A DNA stretch of 64,000 nucleotides from Larkinella humicola (GCF_008727875.1 NZ_VTWS01000012.1:62001-126000); one strand, 5' to 3'. Shown: positions 1 through 9,311, numbered from the stretch's first letter. Notes: generated from the sequence alone by a model not told the origin. Numbers and translations: made by a program.

Positions 1-804
1 GAGCGCGATCTGGAAAAGGCGGGAAGCACCGCCGTCCAGTTGCTGGTCAACGCCATCGACGGTTCCAAAGCTGGCATTGCCAACGGCTACGCGACGGCCA
101 TCATCCGGGATTTTAGCACTGATATTCTGGCTGAAACCCGGGCGGTTTCGCCGGGTGTGGTGCCGCAATTAGCCATTGAAAATCAGTACTGGTACAACCC
201 GAAACTGGAATACAAAACGTTCATGGTGCCGGGCGTTCTGTTCGAACTCCTGCTGCTGGTGGGCGGGTTGGTGTCGGCCCTCAACATCGTGCGGGAAAAG
301 GAAATCGGGACGATGGAACAGTTGAACGTAACGCCCATCCGCAAACACGAATTTATTCTGGGAAAATCGATTCCGTTCGTGATCGTCGGGCTGGGGTTAT
401 TCACGGTCGGTTTGCTGCTGGGGCGGTTTTTATTTCAGATCCGGATCGAAGGCAGCGTGGCATTGATGTACGTTTTTGCCCTCCTCTTTCTGATTTTGTG
501 TGTGGGGCTGGGCCTGCTGATTTCCACCCTGGCCGAGAACCAGCAACAGGCGCTGTTTGTCTCGTTTTTCCTGCTGGTCCTCTTCATTCTCCTGAGCGGT
601 TTGTTTGCGTCGACCGAGAATATGCCGGTCTGGGCGCAGTGGCTCAATTGGCTTAACCCGCTGAAATACATCATTGAAGTGGGCCGGAACGTCATGCTGA
701 AAGGCAGCACCTTCGCCGATGTCAGCCGTCAGTTTTTCGTGCTGGGCGGCATGGCCGTCGGACTGTTGCTGCTGGCGTCGTGGCGGTATCGGAAAACGGT
801 GTGA
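1..804 (+). CDS. ABC-2 type transporter permease, 5'-truncated by window edge
   Basis: This is the membrane subunit of an ABC exporter of the YhhJ/ABC-2 class. The reading frame is open from base 1, so the gene begins upstream of the window; 267 residues are visible where the family usually has about 370. Five hydrophobic segments are seen: near residues 74-94, 121-140, 150-175, 182-202 and 240-258. The family motif REKEIGTMEQLNV lies between the first two. The visible start is a soluble periplasmic segment, as is normal between TM1 and TM2 of these permeases. The ATPase and any membrane-fusion partner must lie to the left. The substrate cannot be told from this piece. A family B palindrome follows the stop codon and may end the transcript. 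The family call is firm and the cargo is unknown. Confidence 0.85.
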   Translation, partial: ERDLEKAGSTAVQLLVNAIDGSKAGIANGYATAIIRDFSTDILAETRAVSPGVVPQLAIENQYWYNPKLEYKTFMVPGVLFELLLLVGGLVSALNIVREKEIGTMEQLNVTPIRKHEFILGKSIPFVIVGLGLFTVGLLLGRFLFQIRIEGSVALMYVFALLFLILCVGLGLLISTLAENQQQALFVSFFLLVLFILLSGLFASTENMPVWAQWLNWLNPLKYIIEVGRNVMLKGSTFADVSRQFFVLGGMAVGLLLLASWRYRKTV

Positions 805-812
805 GAAGTTTG

Positions 813-915
813 AGTTGTTTCGCGGAGATGAGCGGAGAAAAAAAGAGTTACGCAGAGGTTTTTAAATAAACTCCGCTAAACTCTTCTTTTCTCCGCTCAT
901 CTCCGCGAAACAACT
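813..915. repeat. Long inverted repeat, family B copy 1
   Basis: The arms are 813-857 and 871-915 with a short A/T-rich loop. The left arm starts AGTTGTTTCGCGGAGATGAG and the right arm is its complement, with a few mismatches near the loop. The only other copy in the window is at 4842-4940. The element fills most of the gap between the permease stop and the MFS gene. There is no T-run directly after it, so it is not a classical terminator. Confidence 0.85.
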
Positions 916-979
916 TTTAAACTAAGGTAGATAAGCTATACCATCTGCTTTCTATAGCTGAATATTACTCTTTTTTCTC

Positions 980-2299
980 ATGAATAAAGCCATTGGAAGG
1001 TACCGCTGGACGATTTGTGCTCTGGTGTTTTTTGCAACGACGATTAATTACCTGGATCGGGTTGTCATCAGTTTGCTGAAAGGCGACCTGGAAAAAGATT
1101 TTAACTGGTCGGAATCAGACTACGCAGATTTGGTGGTGGTTTTCCAGCTCGCCTACGCCTTTGGGATGCTGGGCGCAGGAAGCCTGATCGATAAATTCGG
1201 AACCAAAATAGGCTATACCATTTCGCTGACCGCCTGGAGTATTGTGGGGGTGTTAACGGCTTTTGCCAAAACAACCTTCGGCTTTGGCATTGCCCGGGCC
1301 GGTTTGGGATTGAGTGAATCCGGCAACTTCCCGGCGGCTGTCAAAACGATTGCCGAGTGGTTTCCCAAAAAAGAACGCGCGCTGGCCACCGGTATTTTCA
1401 ACTCCGGTACCAACGTCGGGGCCATCCTGGCGCCCCTTTCCGTGCCGTTCATCGCCGAATTCTGGGGCTGGCAATGGGCCTTCATCATTACCGGTGCGAT
1501 TGGGTTTCTGTGGTTGATCCTGTGGATTACCATATACGATACGCCCGCGAAGCACAAGAAAGTCAGCCCGGAAGAACTGGCTTACATCAACAGCGATCAG
1601 GATGAGCAAACGGAAGATCAAACTTCGACCGAAAAAGTCTCCTGGTTTAAACTCCTGACGTTCCGCCAGACCTGGGCATTCGTGATCGGGAAAATGCTCA
1701 CCGATCCCATCTGGTGGTTTTATCTGTTCTGGTTGCCCGCCTTCCTGAAAGCGGAGTACGGACTGGAAGGCAGTGCGGCTTCGCTGCCGGTCGCCGTGGT
1801 CTACACGATTGCCAGTGTTGGCAGTATTTTTGGCGGCTGGTTGCCCCTGAATCTGATTAAAAAAGGGTTTCCGGTGTTCCGGGCGCGGAAAACGTCCATG
1901 TTCATTTATGCGCTTTGTGCCATTCCGGCGGTTTTTATTCAGTATCTGGGAAGCATGGGACTTTGGCTGGCGGTTTTGAGCATCGGGTTTGCTACCTCGG
2001 CCCACCAGGCCTGGAGTGCCAACATTTTCACGACGGTTTCGGACATGTTTCCTAAAAAAGCCGTGGCCTCTGTCATTGGGATTGGCGGCATGGCGGGTGG
2101 ACTTGGTGGGATGGCTTTTTCGAAACTGGCGGGAAAACTGTTCGACCATTACAAGGCACTCGGGCACCTCGAAACGGGCTATTACATCATGTTCCTGATC
2201 TGCGGGTTTGGGTATCTGCTGGCCTGGCTGGTCATGCACCTGCTGGTTCCGCGCTACAAACTGATCGAACTCTCCAGTTCAAGTGCGCCGGTAGCCTGA
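980..2299 (+). CDS. MFS transporter, hexuronate (ExuT-like) / anion:cation symporter family
   Basis: This is a 439-residue inner-membrane secondary transporter of the ACS branch of the MFS, related to ExuT and other sugar-acid:proton symporters. The N-terminus holds the family signature NYLDRVVISL (about residues 23-32), followed by the loop motif DKFGTKIGYT between TM2 and TM3. About 12 hydrophobic helices are present with a charged central loop near residues 190-220. It is the first gene of the rightward sugar cluster that continues with GH39, GH106 and rhaM enzymes, so import of galacturonate, glucuronate or a rhamnose-containing uronide is likely; the exact substrate is inferred. It starts with ATG. 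A family C palindrome begins two bases after the stop and separates it from the next gene. Confidence 0.85.
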   Translation: MNKAIGRYRWTICALVFFATTINYLDRVVISLLKGDLEKDFNWSESDYADLVVVFQLAYAFGMLGAGSLIDKFGTKIGYTISLTAWSIVGVLTAFAKTTFGFGIARAGLGLSESGNFPAAVKTIAEWFPKKERALATGIFNSGTNVGAILAPLSVPFIAEFWGWQWAFIITGAIGFLWLILWITIYDTPAKHKKVSPEELAYINSDQDEQTEDQTSTEKVSWFKLLTFRQTWAFVIGKMLTDPIWWFYLFWLPAFLKAEYGLEGSAASLPVAVVYTIASVGSIFGGWLPLNLIKKGFPVFRARKTSMFIYALCAIPAVFIQYLGSMGLWLAVLSIGFATSAHQAWSANIFTTVSDMFPKKAVASVIGIGGMAGGLGGMAFSKLAGKLFDHYKALGHLETGYYIMFLICGFGYLLAWLVMHLLVPRYKLIELSSSSAPVA

Positions 2300-2301
2300 T
2301 G

Positions 2302-2387
2302 GTTTACGGTATTCGGTTTACGGTGGCTGACGCATGCTGGCTCAAGAAGCCTAATGCGTCAGCCACCGTAAACCGAATACCGTAAAC
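2302..2387. repeat. Long perfect inverted repeat, family C copy 1
   Basis: Two perfect 34-bp arms (2302-2335 and 2354-2387) flank an 18-nt loop. The left arm begins GTTTACGGTATTCGGTTTAC and ends GGTGGCTGACGCAT. A related copy lies at 35839-35928. It sits between co-directional genes, 35 nt before the next start codon. Confidence 0.9.
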
Positions 2388-2422
2388 TGAAAACCGAACC
2401 AACCCTCTCTCCTTGTTTTCAG

Positions 2423-4828
2423 ATGAACCGAATCGGTATTGTCATTTTTCTGATTATCAGTTTCTTGACTGGCGTTAACGCGCAGATTGTTCGGAAACCG
2501 ATTCCGGATAAACTGGTGGTTTTGACGTTTGACGATGCTCCCGTTACCCACGCAACGGTGGTGGCTCCGCTGTTGAAGAAATACGGTTTTGGCGGCACGT
2601 TCTACGTCTGTGAATTCCCGCCCGACTTTGCCGACAAGCAGAAATACATGAGCTGGGAGCAGATGCGGGAGCTGGATCGCATGGGGTTCGAAATTGCCAA
2701 TCATACGCTGACGCACAGCAATGTGGCGAAACTCTCCAAAGCGCAGTTTACCGCCCAACTGGATTCCCTCGAAGCGCGTTGCAAAACGTATGGCATCGAC
2801 CGGCCCCTGACCACGTTTGCGTATCCCGGCTACGGCACCAACCCGCTTGCCTTTGAGGTTCTGAAAGAAAAAAACTACCAGTTTGCGCGGGTTGGCGGGG
2901 CGCGGGCCTATGATCCGACAACCGATTATCCGTACCTGATTCCGAGTTTCAGCACCACCGAACCCAATAATTTCGACAAGGAGCGGATTTTCAAGGCCTT
3001 TCAGGAAGCAAAAAACGGCAAGGTTGTCGTGCTGACGATCCATGGTGTTCCCGACTACGCGCACGACTGGGTGACGACGCCCCCGGCTATTTTTGAAGCC
3101 TACCTGAAATACCTGCACGACAACAATTACAAGGTCATTGCGCTGCGGGATCTGGCGCAATACGTCGATTACAAAGAAGCGCTGCGGGTCATTCCGACGC
3201 CCCCGCCCCCGGTTTCGATTCAGGTGGATCTGAATAAGAAAAAAGGCAAAATGGAACCCGTCTGGGCGTGGTTTGGTTACGACGAGCCGAATTACACGTA
3301 CATGAAAGACGGCAAAAAACTGCTGTCGGAACTGGCCGAACTGAGTCCGGTTCCGGTGTATGTCCGCGCGCACAGTCTTCTGGTGACCGGCGACGGAAAA
3401 CCGGCTCTGAAATGGGGTTCGACCAACGCCTACACGGAAGACGCCAAAGGGAAACCGGTGTATGACTGGACGATTGTCGACAGGATTTTCGATACGTACG
3501 TCGAGCGGAAGATGAAACCGATGGCGCAGATGGGGTTCATGCCGGAAGCGTTATCCTCCAAACCGCAACCGTATGGGCATGACTGGCAACCCGGACAACC
3601 CTACGACAAGATTTACACCGGCTGGCGGTATCCACCGAAAGATTACCGGAAATGGGGCGAATTGATCTACCAGTGGGTCCGGCATTCGGTGAAGCGATAC
3701 GGCAAAAAAGAGGTCGAAAGCTGGTATTGGGAACTCTGGAACGAACCCGATAGTCCGTATTGGGGCGGCACGGTCGATGAATACAACAAACTGTATGACT
3801 ATTCCGTAGACGCCGTTCGGCGGGCCTTGCCGACGGCCAAAGTCGGTGGGCCGCACGTGACGGGGCCGCAGGGGAAACGGGGTGCGACTTTCCTGAAAGC
3901 GTTTCTGGAACACTGCCGGAGCGGGAAAAATTACGTCACCGGCAAAACCGGCACTCCCCTCGATTTTGTAGCTTTCCACGCCAAAGGGTCGCCCAAACTG
4001 GTCGACGGACACGTTCGAATGAATCTGGGAACCCAACTGCGCGACATTTCCAGCGGTTTTCAGATCGTGGCCTCGTATCCTGAATTCAGCAAACTCCCGA
4101 TCATCATTGGCGAGTCGGACCCGGAAGGCTGTGCGGCCTGCGGGATGCAGACCAACCCGGAGAACGCCTACCGCAACGGTACGATGTATTCGAGCTACAC
4201 GGCAGCCGCGTTTGCCCGGAAATACGAACTGGCGGATGCGCACCAGGTGAATTTCAAAGGCGCGGTTTCGTGGTCGTTTGAATTTGAAAACCAGCCCTGG
4301 TTCTACGGTTTTCGCGATCTGGCGACCAATGGCGTCGATAAACCGGTTTTGAACGTGTTTCGGATGTACGGCATGATGCGCGGAAACCGGGTAGAGGTTA
4401 GCGGTAACCTGGCCTACCACACGATGGCAATTCGTGACTCCAGCGTTCGGCGGGCTGAACCGGACGTCAACGCCCTGGCAACCCGCGACACGGCTTCGAA
4501 CACGGCGGCTGTGTTGGTTTGGAACTACCACGACGACAACGTCCCTGCGGCCGCTTCGCCGGTCGATCTGGCTATCAAGGGGGTACCGACCCAACAGGTG
4601 ACGGTGACGCAGTACCGGATCGACGAAAACCACAGCAATTCCTATGCGGTCTGGCTAAAAATGGGTTCTCCAAAGCAACCGTCGGCAGAACAGATTGCAA
4701 CGCTGGAAAAAGCCGGGAAGTTGGCCCAATTCGAAGCACCGGCGCAGGTGGCGGTTACCAACGGCACCGTCCGGCTGAAAACCGACCTGCCACGGCAGGG
4801 TGTTTCGTTGTATAAACTGACGTGGTAA
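2423..4828 (+). CDS. Secreted two-domain enzyme: polysaccharide deacetylase (NodB/CE4) plus GH39 glycosidase
   Basis: This is an 801-residue exported protein with a signal peptide at residues 1-20. Residues about 28-240 form a NodB-type deacetylase domain: TFDDAP supplies the Asp pair 37-38 and NHTLTH the metal histidines 94 and 98. After a Pro-rich linker (about 255-265), residues about 270-800 match GH39 TIM-barrel glycosidases (beta-xylosidase/iduronidase type). The acid/base is E441 in WNEPD and the likely nucleophile E564 in IIGESDPEG. Loss of acetyl groups followed by cleavage of the same glycan is the obvious combined role, but the substrate is not known. It lies between the uronate-type transporter and the rhamnosidase, with palindromes on both sides. 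Single-domain versions of each half are common; the fusion is less usual. Confidence 0.85.
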   Translation: MNRIGIVIFLIISFLTGVNAQIVRKPIPDKLVVLTFDDAPVTHATVVAPLLKKYGFGGTFYVCEFPPDFADKQKYMSWEQMRELDRMGFEIANHTLTHSNVAKLSKAQFTAQLDSLEARCKTYGIDRPLTTFAYPGYGTNPLAFEVLKEKNYQFARVGGARAYDPTTDYPYLIPSFSTTEPNNFDKERIFKAFQEAKNGKVVVLTIHGVPDYAHDWVTTPPAIFEAYLKYLHDNNYKVIALRDLAQYVDYKEALRVIPTPPPPVSIQVDLNKKKGKMEPVWAWFGYDEPNYTYMKDGKKLLSELAELSPVPVYVRAHSLLVTGDGKPALKWGSTNAYTEDAKGKPVYDWTIVDRIFDTYVERKMKPMAQMGFMPEALSSKPQPYGHDWQPGQPYDKIYTGWRYPPKDYRKWGELIYQWVRHSVKRYGKKEVESWYWELWNEPDSPYWGGTVDEYNKLYDYSVDAVRRALPTAKVGGPHVTGPQGKRGATFLKAFLEHCRSGKNYVTGKTGTPLDFVAFHAKGSPKLVDGHVRMNLGTQLRDISSGFQIVASYPEFSKLPIIIGESDPEGCAACGMQTNPENAYRNGTMYSSYTAAAFARKYELADAHQVNFKGAVSWSFEFENQPWFYGFRDLATNGVDKPVLNVFRMYGMMRGNRVEVSGNLAYHTMAIRDSSVRRAEPDVNALATRDTASNTAAVLVWNYHDDNVPAAASPVDLAIKGVPTQQVTVTQYRIDENHSNSYAVWLKMGSPKQPSAEQIATLEKAGKLAQFEAPAQVAVTNGTVRLKTDLPRQGVSLYKLTW

Positions 4829-4841
4829 AGAGAAATTGAAG

Positions 4842-4940
4842 TTATTTCGCGGAGTTGAGCGGAGGAAGAGGAGCTAAGCGGAGAGAATTAATTATAATCT
4901 CCGCTTAGCTCCTCTTCCTCCGCTCAACTCCGCGAAATAA
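4842..4940. repeat. Long perfect inverted repeat, family B copy 2
   Basis: Two perfect 43-bp arms (4842-4884 and 4898-4940) flank a 13-nt A/T-rich loop. The left arm begins TTATTTCGCGGAGTTGAGCG. The arms differ from copy 1 (813-915) at several places, but each change is matched in the opposite arm. It ends 13 nt before the GH106 start codon. Confidence 0.92.
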
Positions 4941-4953
4941 TCCTTTAAAACAC

Positions 4954-7773
4954 ATGAAAAAATTACTTTTTTTACTTCTCCTCAGCAATGCTCTCCTTGC
5001 CCAACCGCGTTGGCCAGCCGTTACGCAGCAGGCCAAACCCTGGACCCGCTGGTGGTGGATGGGGAGCGCGGTGAATCCGAAAGACCTGACGAGCCTGATG
5101 ACCCAATACCAGAAAGCCGGTTTGGGCGGAGTCGAAATTACCCCCATTTACGGGGTCCAGGGATCGGAAAAACAATTCATCGACTTTCTGTCGCCGAAGT
5201 GGATGTCGATGCTGGATCATACCCTGAAAGAAGCGAATCGGATCGGCCTGGGAGTTGATCTGGCGCAGGCGTCGGGCTGGCCGTTTGGCGGTCCGTGGGT
5301 GAGCCCGGAAGATGCCTGTAAGTACGTCGTTCACAAGACGTTCACGCTGAAAAGTGGCGAAACCCTCACTGAGCCCGTTACGTACATCCAGAAGCCGATC
5401 ATGCGGACGGTGGGCGAGAAAATTGACATCAAAGAAGTAGTCGAACCGATTGCAAAAAATCCAAACCTGCAACGTCATGCGTTCGATCAGGTGCGGTTTG
5501 AAAAACCGTTGCCGCTGGTTGCGATGATGGCGTATTCGGACAACGGCCGGGTCATCAACCTGACCACGAGCGTCGACAGTACGGGGAAACTGAACTGGAC
5601 GGCACCGGAGGGTACCTGGATTCTGTATGCGGTTTTTCAGGGCTGGCACGGCAAGATGGTGGAGCGGGCCGGACCGGGGGGCGAGGGTGACGTGATCGAT
5701 CACTTTTCCAAAACCGCCACGCAGAATTACCTCAAGAAATTTGATACGGCTTTTAAAGGCCACGACCTGAAAAACCTCCGGGCGTTTTTCAACGATTCCT
5801 ATGAAGTGGACGACGCCCAGGGCGAAAGCAACTGGACCCCGGCCTTGTTCAATGAGTTTGTGAAACGGCGCGGCTACGACCTGCGGCACCAACTGGTGTC
5901 CTTCTTTGCAAAAGGGAAAAATGACCGTTACCAGCGCGTGCTGACCGATTACCGGGAAACCATTTCGGAACTGCTGCTCGAAAATTACACAAAAACCTGG
6001 AGCGATTGGGCCAAAGGGAAAGGCAAAATCATCCGGAACCAGGCGCACGGTTCGCCCGCAAACATTCTGGACTTGTATGCCATCACCGACATTCCCGAAA
6101 TCGAAGGCACGGAAATGCTGCGCATCAAATTTGCGTCGTCGGCGGCTAACGTGACGGGCAAAAAGCTGACCTCGTCGGAGTCGGCGACCTGGGATAACGA
6201 ACATTTCCTGTCGAAACTCAGCGACATTAAAAAGGATATGGACCGGTTTCTGCTCGGCGGGGTGAACCACACCTTTTATCACGGCACCAACTATTCCCCG
6301 CAGGAAGCTGCCTGGCCCGGCTGGCTGTTTTATGCCGCCGTACATTTCAATCCGAACAATTCCTTCTGGGCTGATTTTGGGAAGCTGAACCAGTATGTGG
6401 CTCGTTGCCAGTCGTTTCTGCAAGCCGGAAAGCCCAACAACGACGTGCTGGTGTACCTGCCGATCTACGATGCCTTTGCCCGCCCTGCCCGGGAACTGCT
6501 GCAACATTTCGACGGCATTGAACACGGTTTCAAAGGCTTGCCGGTGGAGAAACACGCCGAGGCACTCTTGAAAAAAGGCTACAGTTTTGACTTTATATCG
6601 GACAAACAACTGATGAAGGTAACGGCCATTGGCGGGAAATTGCAAACCGGGGGCGTAACGTACCAGACGATTCTGGTACCCGAAGCGCAACTGATTCCGC
6701 TGGAAACGCTGCAGCAGTTGATGAAGCTGGCCCAAAGTGGCGCAAAGGTGGTTTTTGCCAACGAACTGCCGCAGGATGTTCCCGGTTGGGGCAAACTGGC
6801 TCTTCGCCAGAACGCGTTCAATGCGCTGATTACGTCGATTAACTTTGAAGACGCTGAGGATGGCTTGCAGAAAGCGCGGGTCGGGAAAGGCGCATTCTGG
6901 GTGGCCAATGATCTGGAAGCTATGCTGACGGCTGCGGGCGTCAAGCGGGAGAAAATGGTCGATACCGGGCTTCAGGTGGTGCGCCGGAGCCATGCCAATG
7001 GCAACTATTATTTCATTGCCAACTGGGGCAATAAGGCCGTAGACGGTTGGGTGCCAATCAGCGTGGCTGCGAAGTCGGTAGCGTTGTATAACCCGATGAC
7101 GGAGAAGCTGGGCCTGGCCCGGTTTCGGACCGCCGGCGGGGTTGGGGAGGTATATCTGCAACTGGCGCCCGGCGAGTCCTGCATTCTGGAAACGTCGCGG
7201 ACGGCGGTCAGCGGTCCGGCGTATGCGTATCTGAAACCGGCGGCAACCGGGACTGAAATCAAGGGAACCTGGGCAATCAACTTCGTTGAGGGAGGGCCAC
7301 AATTGCCCACCAAAAAAGAAACTGCCCAACTGGCTTCATGGACGGAACTGGAGGGCGATGATGTGAAAAAGTTTTCGGGAACCGCTACCTACACGATTTC
7401 TTTTCCGAAACCGGAAGGAACCGGGGACGGCTGGCTGCTCGATCTGGGAAAAGTAGCCGAAAGTGCTCGTGTTCAGTTGAATGGCAAAGAAATCGGAACC
7501 TTGATCGGGCCGACGTATCAGGTTTTTATTCCCAAAGACCAACTGAAACCGACCAATATGCTGACGGTTTTTGTGTCGAACAGCATGGCGAACCGGATTG
7601 CTGACATGGACCGGGAACACATCAACTGGAAGAAATTTTACAACATCAACATGTCGGCCCGGCTGCGCGAAAACCGGGGGGCGGATGGAAATTTTACCGC
7701 CGAAAAATGGAAGCCGTTGGCGTCCGGACTGCTTGGACCGGTGACGTTGACGCCCGTTGTTTCCGGGAAATAA
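4954..7773 (+). CDS. Secreted alpha-L-rhamnosidase, GH106 family
   Basis: This 939-residue enzyme has a signal peptide at about residues 1-16 (ending LLAQ). GH106 enzymes release terminal alpha-L-rhamnose from pectic and other glycans. Family marks seen are the N-terminal RWWWMGSAV block (about residues 30-38), the active-site strand NDSYEV (about 280-285) followed by NWTP and RRGYDLR, and the GVNHTFYHGTNYSP segment (about 431-444). The C-terminal about 170 residues read as a jelly-roll sugar-binding domain with LDLGKVAESARVQLNGKEIG. The next gene encodes rhamnose mutarotase 34 nt downstream, so released rhamnose is probably handled by the same transcript. The start codon is the first ATG after the palindrome. 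Confidence in the family is high; the linkage cleaved is not known. Confidence 0.88.
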   Translation: MKKLLFLLLLSNALLAQPRWPAVTQQAKPWTRWWWMGSAVNPKDLTSLMTQYQKAGLGGVEITPIYGVQGSEKQFIDFLSPKWMSMLDHTLKEANRIGLGVDLAQASGWPFGGPWVSPEDACKYVVHKTFTLKSGETLTEPVTYIQKPIMRTVGEKIDIKEVVEPIAKNPNLQRHAFDQVRFEKPLPLVAMMAYSDNGRVINLTTSVDSTGKLNWTAPEGTWILYAVFQGWHGKMVERAGPGGEGDVIDHFSKTATQNYLKKFDTAFKGHDLKNLRAFFNDSYEVDDAQGESNWTPALFNEFVKRRGYDLRHQLVSFFAKGKNDRYQRVLTDYRETISELLLENYTKTWSDWAKGKGKIIRNQAHGSPANILDLYAITDIPEIEGTEMLRIKFASSAANVTGKKLTSSESATWDNEHFLSKLSDIKKDMDRFLLGGVNHTFYHGTNYSPQEAAWPGWLFYAAVHFNPNNSFWADFGKLNQYVARCQSFLQAGKPNNDVLVYLPIYDAFARPARELLQHFDGIEHGFKGLPVEKHAEALLKKGYSFDFISDKQLMKVTAIGGKLQTGGVTYQTILVPEAQLIPLETLQQLMKLAQSGAKVVFANELPQDVPGWGKLALRQNAFNALITSINFEDAEDGLQKARVGKGAFWVANDLEAMLTAAGVKREKMVDTGLQVVRRSHANGNYYFIANWGNKAVDGWVPISVAAKSVALYNPMTEKLGLARFRTAGGVGEVYLQLAPGESCILETSRTAVSGPAYAYLKPAATGTEIKGTWAINFVEGGPQLPTKKETAQLASWTELEGDDVKKFSGTATYTISFPKPEGTGDGWLLDLGKVAESARVQLNGKEIGTLIGPTYQVFIPKDQLKPTNMLTVFVSNSMANRIADMDREHINWKKFYNINMSARLRENRGADGNFTAEKWKPLASGLLGPVTLTPVVSGK

Positions 7774-7807
7774 AAACGGTTAAAACGACTTTTGACCCAG
7801 AATTCAT

Positions 7808-8122
7808 ATGCAGGAAATCGCTTTTACCATGAAACTCAAACCCGGCGTAGAGGCTGAATACCAGCGCCGTCACGACGAAATCTGGCCGGAATTGTCGCAG
7901 GCGCTCACGGAAGCCGGTATCCGGGATTATTCCATTTTCCTCGACCGCTCAAGCGGGATTCTGTTTGGCGTGCAAAAACGGGAGGAAAACCATACCGCCG
8001 ACCAATTGCCGACGCTGCCGGTGATGAAACGCTGGTGGGCATACATGGCCGAACTGATGGACACCAATCCGGATCAGTCGCCGGTCGCGATTCCATTGGA
8101 GCGCGTTTTTCATATGGATTAA
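7808..8122 (+). CDS. rhaM: L-rhamnose mutarotase RhaM
   Basis: At 104 residues this is the standard length for RhaM, a cytoplasmic enzyme that interconverts the alpha and beta anomers of L-rhamnose so that the isomerase can use them. The conserved YQRRH block places Tyr18 and His22 at the same positions as the catalytic residues of the E. coli enzyme. It is followed by IWPEL, a DYSIFLD strand and the RWW tryptophan pair near residues 75-77. No rhaA, rhaB or rhaD gene follows, so the rest of the rhamnose pathway is elsewhere. It sits directly between the GH106 rhamnosidase and a propeller glycosidase, which supports rhamnose as a main product of this cluster. Confidence 0.93.
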   Translation: MQEIAFTMKLKPGVEAEYQRRHDEIWPELSQALTEAGIRDYSIFLDRSSGILFGVQKREENHTADQLPTLPVMKRWWAYMAELMDTNPDQSPVAIPLERVFHMD

Positions 8123-8231
8123 ACCAAATTGTGGATCAAATCAAACCTGCTAATTATCCCGTAGGAATCATTGACCCGTTCACGGAATGGAATTTGGGGA
8201 ATTGGATGGCCTTACCTTTTGGTCAATTAAA

Positions 8232-9311
8232 ATGAAACAATGGATTGTCGGCTCTTTATTCGTAGTGATGACGGTAACGGGTTTTGCCCAGCCGACAAAT
8301 CCTGCGGTAACCGTCCCGGACGAAAAGATGCGGGCGGTTTTTGAGGAAGTGAAAACGCCTTATAAATATGGCATTGTGCTGCCCCAGCCCGACAAAGGCC
8401 GGATGGTCGACAGTCCGACGGTTTTCCGCAAGGGCAACAACTGGTATATGACCTACATCATTTTTGATGGAAAGGGCTACGAAACCTGGCTGGCGAAAAG
8501 CACCGATCTGCTGCACTGGACCACTCTGGGCAAACTGATGTCCTTTACCGATAAAGACTGGGATGCCACGCAGAAAGCCGGGTATGTTGCCTTGATCGAT
8601 ACCGACTGGGGTGGTTCGTACGAAGCCGAAAAATACCGGAACCGCTACTGGCTGTCGTATTTGGGCGGTTCCGAAAAAGGCTACGAAGCGGGCCGCTTGG
8701 GAGTTGGTATCGCCAGCGCAAACGATTTGTCGAAACCGAAGGAAGTCACGCGGTTGCCACAGCCGGTGCTGTCGGCGGTGGATCAAGACGCGCGCTGGTA
8801 CGACAACAAAACCATCTACAAAAGTCTGGTGATTCGGGATAAGGCGCAGAAAACCGGGTATCCGTTTGTGATGTATTACAACGCCAAAGGCGAGAAACCG
8901 GATGCCAAAGGAGCCGGTTTTGAAAACATCGCGATGGCGGTTTCCAACGACCTGACGCATTGGAAACGCTTCGGACAGGAACCGTTGATCACCCGGAAAA
9001 CCGGCATTTGTGGCGATGCGCAGATTACTAAAATCGGAGATGTATACGTGCTGTTTTACTTCGGCGCGTTCTGGAAACCCGGCGCGTTCGAGCGGTTTGC
9101 GTGTTCCTACGACCTCGTTAACTGGACCGACTGGCAGGGGGACGATCTGGTTGCATCCTCGGAACCGTACGACAAAACCTACGCCCACAAACCGTGGGTC
9201 ATCAAGTGGAAAGGCGTCGTCTACCATTTCTACAACGCCGTTGGCGACCAGGGGCGCGTCATTGCCGTGGCCACCTCTAAAGATCTGGGCAAGAGTGGGT
9301 TCGGAAAGTAG
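8232..9311 (+). CDS. Secreted five-bladed beta-propeller glycosidase (GH43/GH130/GH117-like)
   Basis: This 359-residue exported protein belongs to the five-bladed propeller glycosidase superfamily. The start at 8232 is chosen because it begins a clean signal peptide (MKQWIVGSLFVV, ending GFAQ); the upstream in-frame ATG at 8187 would add 15 non-signal residues. Repeated blade motifs are visible: GNNWYMTYI, STDLLHWTTLG, SNDLTHWKRFG, SYDLVNWTD and KGVVYHFYNA. MVDSPTV near residue 60 is a candidate for the catalytic aspartate region. Such enzymes act on arabinans, galactans, mannosides or similar chains, and the sequence alone does not decide which. It lies between rhaM and a GH127-type gene in the same direction. 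Confidence 0.7.
   Translation: MKQWIVGSLFVVMTVTGFAQPTNPAVTVPDEKMRAVFEEVKTPYKYGIVLPQPDKGRMVDSPTVFRKGNNWYMTYIIFDGKGYETWLAKSTDLLHWTTLGKLMSFTDKDWDATQKAGYVALIDTDWGGSYEAEKYRNRYWLSYLGGSEKGYEAGRLGVGIASANDLSKPKEVTRLPQPVLSAVDQDARWYDNKTIYKSLVIRDKAQKTGYPFVMYYNAKGEKPDAKGAGFENIAMAVSNDLTHWKRFGQEPLITRKTGICGDAQITKIGDVYVLFYFGAFWKPGAFERFACSYDLVNWTDWQGDDLVASSEPYDKTYAHKPWVIKWKGVVYHFYNAVGDQGRVIAVATSKDLGKSGFGK

Noticed and set aside
4972-7329. A very long open frame on the minus strand opposite the GH106 gene
   Set aside because: It is antisense to a clear enzyme, has Arg/His/Gln/Phe-rich composition with no domain, and follows from GC-biased codon use. Similar frames at 1253-2239, 3551-4633 and 13981-15237 were dropped for the same reason.
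8187-8231. Upstream start for the propeller glycosidase at 8187
   Set aside because: The extra residues are not signal-like, while ATG 8232 begins a normal signal peptide.
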